Source: Misgurnus anguillicaudatus
Taxonomy: Eukaryota; Chordata; Actinopteri; Cypriniformes; Cobitidae
Direction: 5' to 3'
DNA: 64,000 bases
NCBI RefSeq assembly: GCF_027580225.2
Contig: NC_073356.2
Span: 9,246,001-9,310,000, forward strand
Shown: positions 54,673 to 64,000 of the stretch, piece by piece
Position numbering within the stretch: position 1 is the stretch's first letter
Layout of the letters: every line of letters begins with the position of its first letter
Translations under genes and position numbers: made by a program
The notes under the pieces: model-generated
Databases searched by the model: none
What the model was told of the DNA's origin: nothing
What the model saw: the letters and a program-made list of their open reading frames with translations, nothing else

Positions 54673-55129
54673 CCTGACTGGGTGAGGATTGTCTTACTTT
54701 ACTCATCTCATTTCAGCTTTCCTTTTCCTGCAATGCACAAACATTTCTAATGTCCATCTACAGGAGCCAATGGTGATAGAGTCAAAATAAAATTATCATT
54801 ATTATTTAGAAACTTACTTTAGTTTTGTCATGTTTTATAAGAAATCAATTGTGATGTTACCTTTGTCCGGTTGCATGAATGCCTTTAAGCTTAGAAATCC
54901 CTTAGTTAGTGAAACCTGGGTTGCAAGAAAAAAATAAGAACTTCAGGCTGTTATTAAGTTTTCCCAATTAATTATCTAAGTGTAGGCTACACACTATGCA
55001 AAGTTTCTGTAAACGCGGTTGTCACTGCAGTTTGCGGGAGTTAATGCGGTTGTAGAATGCGATTGTCAGTCCCGTAAATTACCGAAGTGTGTGTGTACAG
55101 AACAGGATTAAGCATTAAAAGTTGAAGTG

Positions 55130-55590
55130 ACAAACGAATTAATATGCAGTGTGTACAAGATGCCAGGCTCATTTGGGTGCACATTTTCGAGATGTGACAT
55201 CATGTTGCTAGTGGTCGAATGGTATGCTAACAACTTCATCTTGCAGCTCAACAATTTTACCTCCTACCGACCAAAATTCAAAGTACTTCCAGACATAGCT
55301 TTTTAGATTTTTGGGGGTTAAAATCGCTTTCTCTGCTGCGGTCCACTTTCTGCCATCTTCCATGCAAGACGCGTCAACTTTTAACAGTGACAGACAGTGT
55401 GACTACTGTGACCGGTCCCTGAACCAGGCGCACTAGTGCGGCCACTCACAAAGCAGACAGCTACGCCTCTACTACCGCAGGCTTTAAAAAAATAATAATT
55501 TATTCAAATATTAATTTTCATATTCGAAATTCGTTTTTTTTTAACTATTCGAATATATATTCGAATTTAGAATATTCGTTGACAGCCCTA
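55130..55590. mobile_element. Right end of a hAT-like element
   Basis: Ends ATATTCGTTGACAGCCCTA, preceded by ATTCGAAT-type subterminal motifs. The expected TAGGGCTGTCA left end was not found, so the element is partial. Confidence 0.5.
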
Positions 55591-56089
55591 TACCTTACAC
55601 ACAACCATAACCTGGGGTTTAACGCGTTAGTTTCATGTTTTGGATCTTATGGCCTTCCAGAAATGAAGAACGTTTTCATTCAGCACGCTCAGCCAATATG
55701 CTCTGTCACACCTTTTTGCTCAAACGACATTGGCTCTTGCTTTTGTCACTCTTTAATGCTAGTACAAAGCCTGCCCCTCATTGTCCATGCTCCTCAAAAA
55801 TGGGATTGCGGCAAGAGGGGATACAGCCACGGCCAAAATCTCGCTGCATGAGTGCTGTTTTTATCCTAATCATACTCCCAAACCCAACCTTAAACCCAAC
55901 ATTTCGCAGATTTGGCCATAACTATGGCCTCTAGCCGGAACCCAAAAATGGAGGGAGAGATTTCATTGAACGAGACATATGAGTGGATTGCGTAAGCGAG
56001 AACGATTTGGTTGGGAAAATGGGATTAAGAATATAAAAAGCTTTGGATGGACTGCTAATAGGGAAGCATATAAGAAGCTGGTATTGATG

Positions 56090-56750
56090 GATATGAAGTT
56101 AGCCCAACAGTGACTTTATACAATATTCCACCATGGTCATGGATATTCCCAAATCCAATAGTCGATTATCAGATACAAATGCAAGTTAACAAGGACAAAG
56201 ATATCTCAACATATTATTGCACAACAGTATTTAGATCAGAGCTAGTCATCGTGGTTGCACACATTTACAGATGGTTACATTTACAGAAGATCCTGCATCT
56301 GGAAGAACTGCTTCTGCAGTCCATATCCCTACATTTCAATGCAATATCAGCAAAATAGTAACTGATAATGTGCCTATGTATACAGCAGAATTTATTTTGG
56401 TAGCACTTCATTGGGGTTGAGGATGTAAATCCAAGGTTAGCAGTCATCTGTTCTAATTCGTATGCAGCACATTCAAGCCTTGCAACTGGTCTAAAATCAT
56501 CAAGGCAAGATATGAGTTTCTTGCATTTTTATTGAGAATGAGTAATGCAATCTAATTATGTTTCTCTGGATTCCTGCTCATATGGGATTGGAAGCTCTTG
56601 AAGTGGCTGATAAGCTAACTAAGCAAGCTTTAAATTAGGCAGATGTTGACATACAAGTAAGCTCTTAGTAAAAAAGTGGTCCAGGCTATAGTAAAAGAAA
56701 TCATTCATAACAAATGGCAAGAAGCTTGAAATATTGAAGAAGATATCACA
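56090..56750 (+). pseudogene. LINE RNase H domain relic
   Basis: In broken frames the plus strand reads TVTLYNIPPWS, YTAEFILVALHW, RLAVICSNSYAA and WIPAHMGLEALEVADKLTKQ, the RNase H active-site blocks of an I-type LINE. Several stops and a frame change make it inactive. The rest of the LINE is absent. Confidence 0.72.
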
Positions 56751-56916
56751 TTACAGGGGGACCTCTGAGAAAATCGTGCTTCTCAGAGGTCCTCTGTGTT
56801 TTTAATCCCGTCCGAATCGGCCATGTCTGTGTTCTTCTCTGACGACCTCCGTAAGAATTCCAGAGCAATTTACCTAATGTTTTTCGCCGAACTCAGAGGT
56901 CCTCTGAGCCACTGTA
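56751..56916. mobile_element. Small TIR element (about 166 bp)
   Basis: TTACAGGGGGACCTCTGAG at the left and CTCAGAGGTCCTCTGAGCCACTGTAA at the right are inverted. It lies directly after the LINE relic. Confidence 0.6.
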
Positions 56917-57506
56917 ATATCATTAACGTTATAAGAAACTTCGTTCAAAGTTGTTCAACTCCGGAATGGTAATGTTAATTAATAAAGATAATACATTTTT
57001 ATTAATCATTATTTCTTCATTTCTTTGTGTTTATTATAAGCAGACAGTTATATAAAACACGTAGGCTTTTAACATTACTTTAGTAGGATTTGTATATTTT
57101 ATTTTGATTTGTTAAAATTAAATTAATAAATTACACGTTCTGTCATAATTTTACATTTAAAGCAAAATATTAAACATTACAATCACGCGTATCCAGAGCA
57201 CGTGCTCTTGTGCAACGCTCAAATGCATGAAACAGACACTCCCATCTCTGGAATAGCCTGCATCATTTTAATCCCGTCCGAATCGTTACATAAAATCACA
57301 GACGTCCTGGCCTGGGGGACACGCTGAAACTCAAACGTAGTTTGGAAAACTAATCCTGTCCAAATAGTACTAAATTGTGATCAAAACAGAGACAATAATA
57401 AAACAGTGGTCTCCAACATGATGCACATTCTACCAATAGCCTCAATTCTAATATTTAGCCTAATGATTACAAAATGTTTATATTAGCTTGGTTTCGTTGA
57501 TGTATG

Positions 57507-57947
57507 TTAAAGGGATAGTTTACTTTAAAATGAAAATTCTGTCATCATTTACTCATCCTCATGTTGTTCTAAACTTGTATGAATTTCTTTTTTCTGATGA
57601 ACACAAAAGAAAATATTTTGAGAAATGATGGTAAACACACAGCAGTAAGTGACCATATACTTCCATAGTAGGAATAAAAAAATATTATGGAATTTAATGG
57701 GTACCGTCAACTATGTGCATACCATCATTTATCAAAATATTTTCTTAGTCATTTAACACAATACTTGCAAAATATTTTTTTCCTACTATGGAAGTCAATG
57801 GTCACTAACTGCTGTGTGTTTACCATCATTTCTCAAAATATCTTCTTTTGTGTTCATTAGAAAAAAGAAATTTATACATGTTTAGAACAACATGAGGATG
57901 AGTAAATGATGACAGAATTTTCATTTTAAAGTGAACTATCCCTTTAA
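57507..57947. mobile_element. TTAA-flanked MITE (441 bp) with about 200-bp arms
   Basis: TTAAAGGGATAGTTTACTTT at the left and its inverse AGTGAACTATCCCTTTAA at the right. The arms stay complementary across GAAAATTCTGTCATCATTTA and beyond. This terminus is very common in cyprinid genomes. TTAA targets fit piggyBac or Kolobok types; I cannot decide which. Confidence 0.9.
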
Positions 57948-58211
57948 CATTTTAAACAATAATAAAATAAGTAATATTAAAAAAATTATTTCAAAAAAGT
58001 AGCCATCCACACTTGCTCACAAAAAGGTTGGAGACCCACCCTAGCAACATGAAAAAAAAAACGTATTCAGGAAATGGAAAAGCCATTTGATAGGTAATTT
58101 AAAGCAATGGAGGAAGTATGGAGCCTTTATAAACTGGTTAAAAAAACGGGTTAGTTGCGTTTTGTTAATTTTTCTTGCACATCTGTTTCTTGCACATCTG
58201 TGCTCCACACT

Positions 58212-58239
58212 CCAGTTCAGTAGGTGGCGGTAGTGCACC
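58212..58239 (+). promoter_or_regulatory. CTCF-like motif upstream of ZNF-D
   Basis: CCAGTTCAGTAGGTGGCGGT then AGTGCACC, followed by GTTGCCAACCGCCAT. It is related to the ZNF-A/B/C motif by the CAGTAGG-GGCG core. It precedes the probable first (non-coding) exon. Confidence 0.4.
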
Positions 58240-58261
58240 ATAAGTTTAGTTGCCAACCGCC

Positions 58262-58350
58262 ATAAAACATAAGAAGATAAAGAAGAGAACTATTCGTTCA
58301 AAAAGAATGAATCACGAACGTACCGTTGAGCATCACATCAACAAATCAAG
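58262..58350 (+). other. Probable 5' UTR exon of ZNF-D
   Basis: A purine-rich AAGAAGATAAAGAAG start and a donor-like ATCAAG/GTAGTA at 58351, with a matching acceptor TTCATCTGTAG at 59081-59091. The transcription start is not certain. Confidence 0.4.
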
Positions 58351-59232
58351 GTAGTATTTTACAGATACAACAAATGTTGTTTCAGGATAAAAATACGACT
58401 AAAGATCGTCTTAATATTGCTTGAGATAGTTGCTTGCTAGTTATACTGAACAGCAGCTTTGTGGAACGGTGGAACCGATGTCTTGTTAGTAACAGTTAAC
58501 TTAGTGCAGCAACCAAAATATACGTGCATATGAAATCGTTCAGTTGTTGTACAACAATGTTTTCATTTGTATTCATTAAGGAAATAAAAATAGTGTATGT
58601 TTAGAGAGCTAAAAATGCAAAATTTCATGCTTGTTGCAACTTTAACATTACTTATGTACTATGATTGAACTAACATGAATACTGTATTGAGATTAACATT
58701 AACAAGAAATTACATGAAAGACAAAAACTACATTGCACATGTTAGCTAATGCATTTACTAATGTTAATAAATACAACCTTATTGTAAGTGTTACAGATAC
58801 AGTAAAGAAGATGCTAAAGCATTAAGATTTTTTTAAATGTTAGGATTCTCATAACAGCTTTTATTCACTAAAGTGGTGATTTTCTGCAGATTTTCTTTAA
58901 TAAAACCAGTCAACATTTCTGTTAAGTTTTACAGGACCCTATCATTAATAACATGCAGTTAAAGAAATAAGCAGATGAATTTTTATCAGACATAAACCAA
59001 AGAACTGGAGAGATTTCATTCTGAAACAGATGCCTCTAGTATGAATGTTTTACTTGCATTAAAGGTTTTAATGCCCCTCTTTCATCTGTAGTTCACAATC
59101 GTAGAGTGAAAGTGATTGAGACATTCAGTGAAGCTCCTCCTACAACAATCCACAAAGAGAAATCCCTTCATGTGTGACAACTAAAATCTTCATGACATAT
59201 TGTTGGTGTTGGTGAAAGAGGAGCTTGAGAAG

Positions 59233-62200
59233 ATGAGAGATCCAGAACCATGCAGAATGGAGAATGAAGATACTGAGGAACAAAGAGGTTGGTGTCTATT
59301 TTTTGTCTATTAAAATTGGTATTAAGAAACATGAGGGAAAAATACTAAAACCATAGACTAAAAAAACATGGACGACGCCTGTTCGCTCTCTTCCATTGGT
59401 GAAAAGTGAAGCCGCCAGTGTCCCGACACGGCGCTGACATCTTGGGTCTTGAGTCTGTGCAGTAGCGATTTCGGGACCAGTCCTGGGCCGGGTTTCCCAA
59501 AAGCATCGTAAGGCTAAGTAAATCGTAAAAACTATCGTACAAATCATCTTAGAATTACAGGCCGTTTCCCAAAAGCTTCGTAACTTAAGTTGCACTTGAA
59601 AATCATCGTAGATCTATGAGGGCTCTAGAGTAATCTTTATTTCATAAGTGCATCGTAAGATAACAGAGTTACAAGGTCACCTACAGGTTAACCAGCAAAT
59701 TGCACTCCTGCAAATGACGATAATGTAATGTTTTAAATGTAGGTTTATTTATTGGGTTCTTGGCTTTGTTTAAATTACTTTAATATAATATATTTAAAAT
59801 TCAAATGAGAAATCAAATGTAAATGACTAAACATAAATTAATAAAGAAGGAAAATGTTTTTTGTACAACTTTGGTAAAAGTTGGTACTAGCAAATTGATA
59901 AATGGTTCCTAACTGCTGCTATTATTCATCTACAATAAAAAAATGTTTTGAAGGGAAATGGCATCCGATTAAAGAAACCAAATAAATATTTACGGTACAA
60001 TGCAATAATCCCTAATAATAAATAAACGTAGATAATAAAAAACAAATAAAAATAATAATCTAATTATAATAAACTATATAATATAAAATGCAGAAGGCAT
60101 TGTGCAGTGGGACAAGTCCTAACTAAATATGAAAAAAGAATATTTCATGATGCAAAAATTATTAAAACATTTAATAAGTCATTGAAATTTTTAAAATAAT
60201 ATTTATATAAATATTAATGCACATCGGCTGAAGATCATTAGCCTAAACAAGCTTCTGCTACAATTACGAGTCATTCTATAGGTGACATTTCAGCACTTGA
60301 CAAATGGATAGAGATTAGTAAGTAGCACTTAAAATCCAGCTGCGATCTTTTTACGTTCATCTTTGGGAAAGCACGTAAGTGTACAACGAATGTTCCTTAA
60401 GTAGCTCGTAAAACGTGCTCTTAAGTGCCAAGTTCAAACGTTATCGGGAAACCCAGCCCTGCGCAGTAGTGAGCAGAAAGTAAAGCCGCGAAATCAAGGC
60501 CCCGCCCTTGCTCTCGCAGAATGCGCATATCACAGCTGTCAATCATGACGTGACATCACTGATTTTATAGCATTAAATAACTAACTAAAAACAAAGTTAT
60601 GTTAAAAACAAACACTTGAGTTTACATCAGTGTGATAAAAACTACGGTAAATGACAGAAACCAGCTTCGGAAAAAAGTGTAATTAAATTGTTTAGTTGGT
60701 CTCAAGTCACATTGAATAACATGGGGAGGCGGGGTTTATGACCTATACTAGGACCAGTCACTGCGGGGTGATTGAGACGTTTTGGCTTCACTTTTCAAGG
60801 CTTGTGAGGCACGCTTGACTAAAACACATGAGATGACCACTTTCTACATCCATAATAGATTTATTAAGTAGGATTGGATTGAAACAACAGGTAAAGAGTT
60901 TTATACAAAGCAACATTTAGTGAATTAAATTATTGTGTTCTCTGGGAATTGATTCATGCAATCCTTTACTACAATTAAACTACAATAGCAGAAATTAACA
61001 ATAGAAATTTCATAATGTACTTGATATGAAAGTTTTTTTGTCATACAATTTTAAAAGTCATTCTGGTTTATCACTTTTAACTATTTACTGTCTTCATTTT
61101 AGATACGATGGGAATAAACACGGACCATCTACTTGAACTAAATAAAGCAGATGAAACACATAATATTAAAACAATACAAAATGCGGATCAAACGGAAATT
61201 CACACTGGAGAGAAACCATTCACGTGTCATTACTGTGAAAAAAGTTTTACAACTGCAGGTGTGCTCAAGGTACACGTGAGAATTCATACAGGAGAGAAAC
61301 CATTCCCATGTCATCAGTGTGAAATGAGTTTCAGAAGTAAAAGTTTCCTTACAAGACACCTGATAACTCACAGTGAAGAGAAACCTCACGTGTGCCATGA
61401 CTGTGAAAAAAGATTTACCACTGCAAGTGACCTGAAGAGACATTCAAGAATGCACACCGGAGAGAAACCGTTCACATGTCATCTGTGTGAAAAGAGTTTC
61501 AAAAGTAAAAGTAAACTTAAGATACACGTGAGAATTCACACTGGGGAGAAACCATTCGCATGTCATCAGTGTGAAAAGAGTTTCAGAAGTAAATATCAAC
61601 TTACGATTCACTTGAGAATTCACACTGGAGAGAAAACATTCGCATGTCATCAGTGTGAAATGACTTTCACAAGAAAAAGTGGCCTTGCAAGCCACATGAT
61701 AAGTCACAGCGAAAAGAAACCTCACGCGTGTCTTCAGTGTGACAAGACTTTCTTAAATAAAAGTAGACTTGAGATTCACATGAGAAGTCACACTGGAGTG
61801 AAACCCTACCCATGTCTTCAGTGTGAAAAGAGTTTCACAAATAAAGTCGCTCTTAAGAAACACACGACAGTTCACACCGGAGAGAAACCGTTCATATGCC
61901 ATCAATGTGGAAAGAGTTTTAGAATAAAACCTAACCTTGATGCACACGTGAGGAATCACACTGGAGAGAGACCACATGTGTGCCATCAGTGTGGGAAGAG
62001 TTTTAAAACTGCAGGGAACCTTAAGGAACATTTGAGAATTCACAGTGGAGAGAAGCATTACACATGTCAACAGTGTGGAAGGAGTTTCACCTGTCATGCC
62101 CAATTTTATTATCACATGAAAGTTCACAGTGGGGAAAAGCCACACGCATGCCGTCTTTGTGACAAGCGTTTCATAAATTCAAGTCAACTTAAGGCACACA

Positions 62201-62640
62201 TGAGGTCTCACACTGGAGAAAAACCGTTCAAGTGCTGTCAATGTGAAAAGAGTTTTAGAAATTTAAGTTACCTTAAGTTACACATGGGAGTTCACACTGG
62301 AGAGAAACCCTTTACATGCCATCATTGTGACAGGAGTTTCTCATATCCATCTCAACTTACGTTACACGTGAGGTCTCACACTGGAGAGAAACCTTACACT
62401 TGTCATCTTTGTGGAACGAGTTACAAAGAAAAAAGTAGCCTGACGGTACATGAAAGAATTCATACTGGAGAGAAACCGTTCACATGCCATCACTGTAAAA
62501 AAAGTTTCAGAAGTAAAGTTACCCTTAGAGCACACGTTAAAACTCACACAGGAGAGAGACCTCATACATGTCTTCAGTGTGAAAAGAGTTACACAAGTAA
62601 ACGTGCTCTTCAGAGACACATGAAAATTCACACCGGATAG
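59233..62640 (+). CDS. ZNF-D: C2H2 zinc-finger protein, 17 fingers, two coding exons
   Basis: Predicted 530-aa nuclear DNA-binding protein. Exon 59092-59287 carries the start: MRDPEPCRMENEDTEEQR, donor AGAG/GTTGGT, phase 1. Exon 61103-62640 (acceptor CATTTTAG) continues in frame with DTMGINTDHLL. The first ATG in frame is 59233; codons before it are open back to a TAA at 59182 and read LVKEEL, so translation may once have begun further upstream. Seventeen fingers follow a 40-residue leader, with CHQCEKSF-type framework and mostly TGEKP linkers; HSEEKP, HSEKKP, TGVKP and TGEKT variants occur. The stop TAG at 62638 replaces the Glu codon of a TGEKP linker and is followed by a partial finger. 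The 1.8-kb intron holds nested transposons. It is a different subfamily from ZNF-A/B/C, with no shared N-terminal module. Confidence 0.82.
59340..60830. mobile_element. Transposon in ZNF-D intron, host of a nested MITE
   Basis: CATAGACTAAAAAAACATGG, CATTGGTGAAAAGTGAAGCC and CCCGACACGGCGCTGACATC at the left, with GCGCAGTAGTGAGCAGAAAG and TTGGCTTCACTTTTCAAGGC at the right, belong to a common fish repeat. The sequence is split by 59485-60459. The outer right boundary is uncertain. Confidence 0.55.
59485..60459. mobile_element. GGGTTTCCC-type TIR element (975 bp) nested in intron repeat
   Basis: GGGCCGGGTTTCCCAAAAGC at the left and the inverse GTTATCGGGAAACCCAGCCC at the right. CCT may be the short target duplication. 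Subterminal ATCGTA/TACGAT-type motifs recur (GCATCGTAAG, CATCGTAGAT). Confidence 0.75.
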
Positions 62641-62694
62641 AAGCCATTCACATGCCATCACTGTAGAAAAAGTTTCAGAAGAAAAGTTAAGCTT
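62641..62694 (+). pseudogene. Decayed partial 18th finger of ZNF-D
   Basis: Directly after the stop the same frame reads KPFTCHHCRKSFRRKVKLK and is then cut by a transposon end. This shows the array was once longer. Confidence 0.9.
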
Positions 62695-64000
62695 AAAGGA
62701 AAACGCCACCGTTTTTAAATATTTTACTATGTTCTTGCCTCAACTTAGACAAAGTAGTACATGCCTATCTTTTTTCAATGCGTGCACTTTTAAAGGACAA
62801 GTGCATTGAACTTTTGTTTACAAAGACGTGAAACTCAGCGAGTGGCCAGGGGTGCCCACTGACACGCTCAAACAAAAGTCGCTGCAGGGGATGCTTTCCA
62901 ACAGCTGTTTTAGCATTCGTTGTAAACTTGTGGACCTATTTTTCCAAACGCCTCACACCTGTATATTCTTCCGTTGAGAGCTTGAATAATAAACACTCCA
63001 GCCCAGGTGGTGGCAATAATCCACCTTTGCCAATTGCAAGAATACAAACAACGTTCCCGGCACGAAGTCATACCGTACCTCACAGCACATCTAATACAAG
63101 TCAATGGAGTTGGACAAAATTTACGATAAAACCTGTTGGAATGCGTCTTTTGCTGCGATTTTGTGTGAGCATATCGGCGAACACCCTGACCGCTCGGTGA
63201 GTTTCACGTCTTTGTAAACGAAAGTTTAATGCATTTTAGGAAGGATTGTTCCTGTGCACCTAAACACCCATTGTAGAGCCCTGCTGAAAAATCCAGCTAA
63301 GACCAGCTACCAGCTTAAGGTGGTTTACGCTGGTCCTCCCAGCCTGACAAAGCTGGTCATGCTGGTGGGCCAGCTGGTATTCCAGCATGACCAGCTAAGT
63401 CCAGCTAGACCAGCTTAAAATGCGACCAAAACACACCTAGACCAGCTTGCTACACCAGCAAAACCAGCTTCCTACACCAGCAAAACCAACTAAAACCAAG
63501 CTGGGGACCAGCTAAAACCAGCTCACCAGCTTATGCTGGTCTTAGCTGGATTTTTCAGTAGGGAGGTGGGAGGTGATAGAACAAACACCCGAAAATTCTC
63601 AGGCCAGCATCATATGTCCAAATTTCAGTCAAAACCGTTCTATTTCATCATAAACCATCTGAAAACAGGGCTTTAAGTGTAAAATACCGAACTTGTCTTT
63701 TAATCTTTGTACATATGAAAGCATTTAGCCTAGCCCCATTCATTCCTTTGGATCCAAACAGGGAAGAATTAAGAAGCCACTAAACACTTCCATGTTTTCC
63801 CTATTTTACATGAGTAGTTTGTTACACAAGTAAGTATGGTGGCACAAAATAAAACTTTTGTTTGGAGTCATAGGAATGAATGGGGCTAGGCTAAATGCTA
63901 ACACATTCAAGAAGCTATGTACAAAGATTAAAAGTGCACGCATTGAAAAAAGGTATGTGTTGATTTGTCTAGGTTGAGGTAAGAACATAGTAAAATATAA
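62695..64000. mobile_element. Long-TIR DNA transposon cut by window end
   Basis: Begins AAAGGAAAACGCCACCGTTT and continues TTTTACTATGTTCTTGCCTC. The inverse GAGGTAAGAACATAGTAAAA is reached at about 63975-63997, so the right end lies just outside the window. A second inverted pair involves AATGCGTGCACTTTT and AAAAGTGCACGCATT. It is the same family as 37857-38345. A nested element lies at 63279-63563. An AATAAA at 62988-62993 could serve ZNF-D. Confidence 0.82.
63279..63563. mobile_element. GACCAGC-rich MITE (285 bp)
   Basis: CCCTGCTGAAAAATCCAGCT at the left and AGCTGGATTTTTCAGTAGGG at the right are inverted. The interior is built of AGACCAGCT and CACCAGCAAAACCAGCTT repeats. Confidence 0.88.

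Noticed and set aside
55579..55934. Two overlapping frames near 55.6-55.9 kb
   Set aside because: No splice context or motif; they lie between transposon remnants.
1..64000. tRNA or rRNA genes
   Set aside because: No cloverleaf with A and B boxes or rRNA core sequence was recognised by eye; a covariance-model scan would be needed to exclude decayed SINE heads.

Overview
The window looks like a cyprinid teleost chromosome segment (zebrafish/carp-like). It carries a cluster of C2H2 zinc-finger genes embedded in very dense transposable elements: hAT, Tc1/mariner, piggyBac-like, TTAA-flanked MITEs, Ty3/Gypsy, L2-like and other LINEs. Genes have introns with GT/AG borders, the sequence is AT-rich, and no bacterial features are present. 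The cyprinid assignment rests on repeat types I recognise, not on a database search.

Host genes. Four zinc-finger genes can be assembled exon by exon with consistent splice phases. ZNF-A (+, CDS 370-8067, 624 aa, 13 fingers), ZNF-B (-, 28443-35002, 756 aa, 18 fingers) and ZNF-C (-, 50013-53381, 580 aa, 12 fingers) are close paralogs. Each has exon 1 (a short coiled-coil-like module), exon 2 (an acidic Ser/Thr/Gln-rich linker ending in a sumoylation-like IKTEP motif) and a single exon holding all fingers, with intron phases 0 and 1. ZNF-D (+, 59233-62640, 530 aa, 17 fingers) belongs to a different subfamily with a short charged leader exon. All four have a CTCF-like GGCG-core motif (AGGAGGCGCT in A-C, AGGTGGCGGT in D) at the presumed promoter. 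The finger arrays of ZNF-B and ZNF-D each end in a premature stop followed by decayed finger sequence.

Layout. 0.2-8.1 kb is ZNF-A, with an intron 2 swollen by a hAT holding a second, precisely bounded hAT, plus a Tc1/mariner relic and MITEs. 8.4-17.2 kb is a degenerate Ty3/Gypsy element on the minus strand, invaded by an L2-like LINE carrying a 129-bp tandem array, a piggyBac-like MITE and another TIR element. 17.3-19.3 kb is DNA-transposon sequence with a 625-bp foldback. 19.3-25.8 kb is a plus-strand Gypsy lacking its 5' end, with a 281-bp tandem duplication inside integrase. 26-28.2 kb holds a hairpin element, a dispersed repeat and a 43-bp minisatellite. 28.2-35.2 kb is ZNF-B, whose intron 2 holds an LTR with a tRNA-Pro-type primer site and gag remnant, a THAP-like fragment and a hAT. 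36.3-39.9 kb is a 3.6-kb hAT with a perfect 8-bp target duplication and nested insertions. 40-49.6 kb is a graveyard of LINE, Gypsy, hAT and MITE fragments. 50.0-53.6 kb is ZNF-C. 53.6-58 kb holds more TIR elements and a LINE RNase H relic. 58.2-62.7 kb is ZNF-D, followed by a long-TIR transposon that runs off the window end.

The picture fits a tandemly and segmentally expanding zinc-finger family evolving in a repeat-rich locus. ZNF function as repressors of these or other repeats is an inference from what is known of clustered vertebrate ZNFs; nothing here shows it directly.
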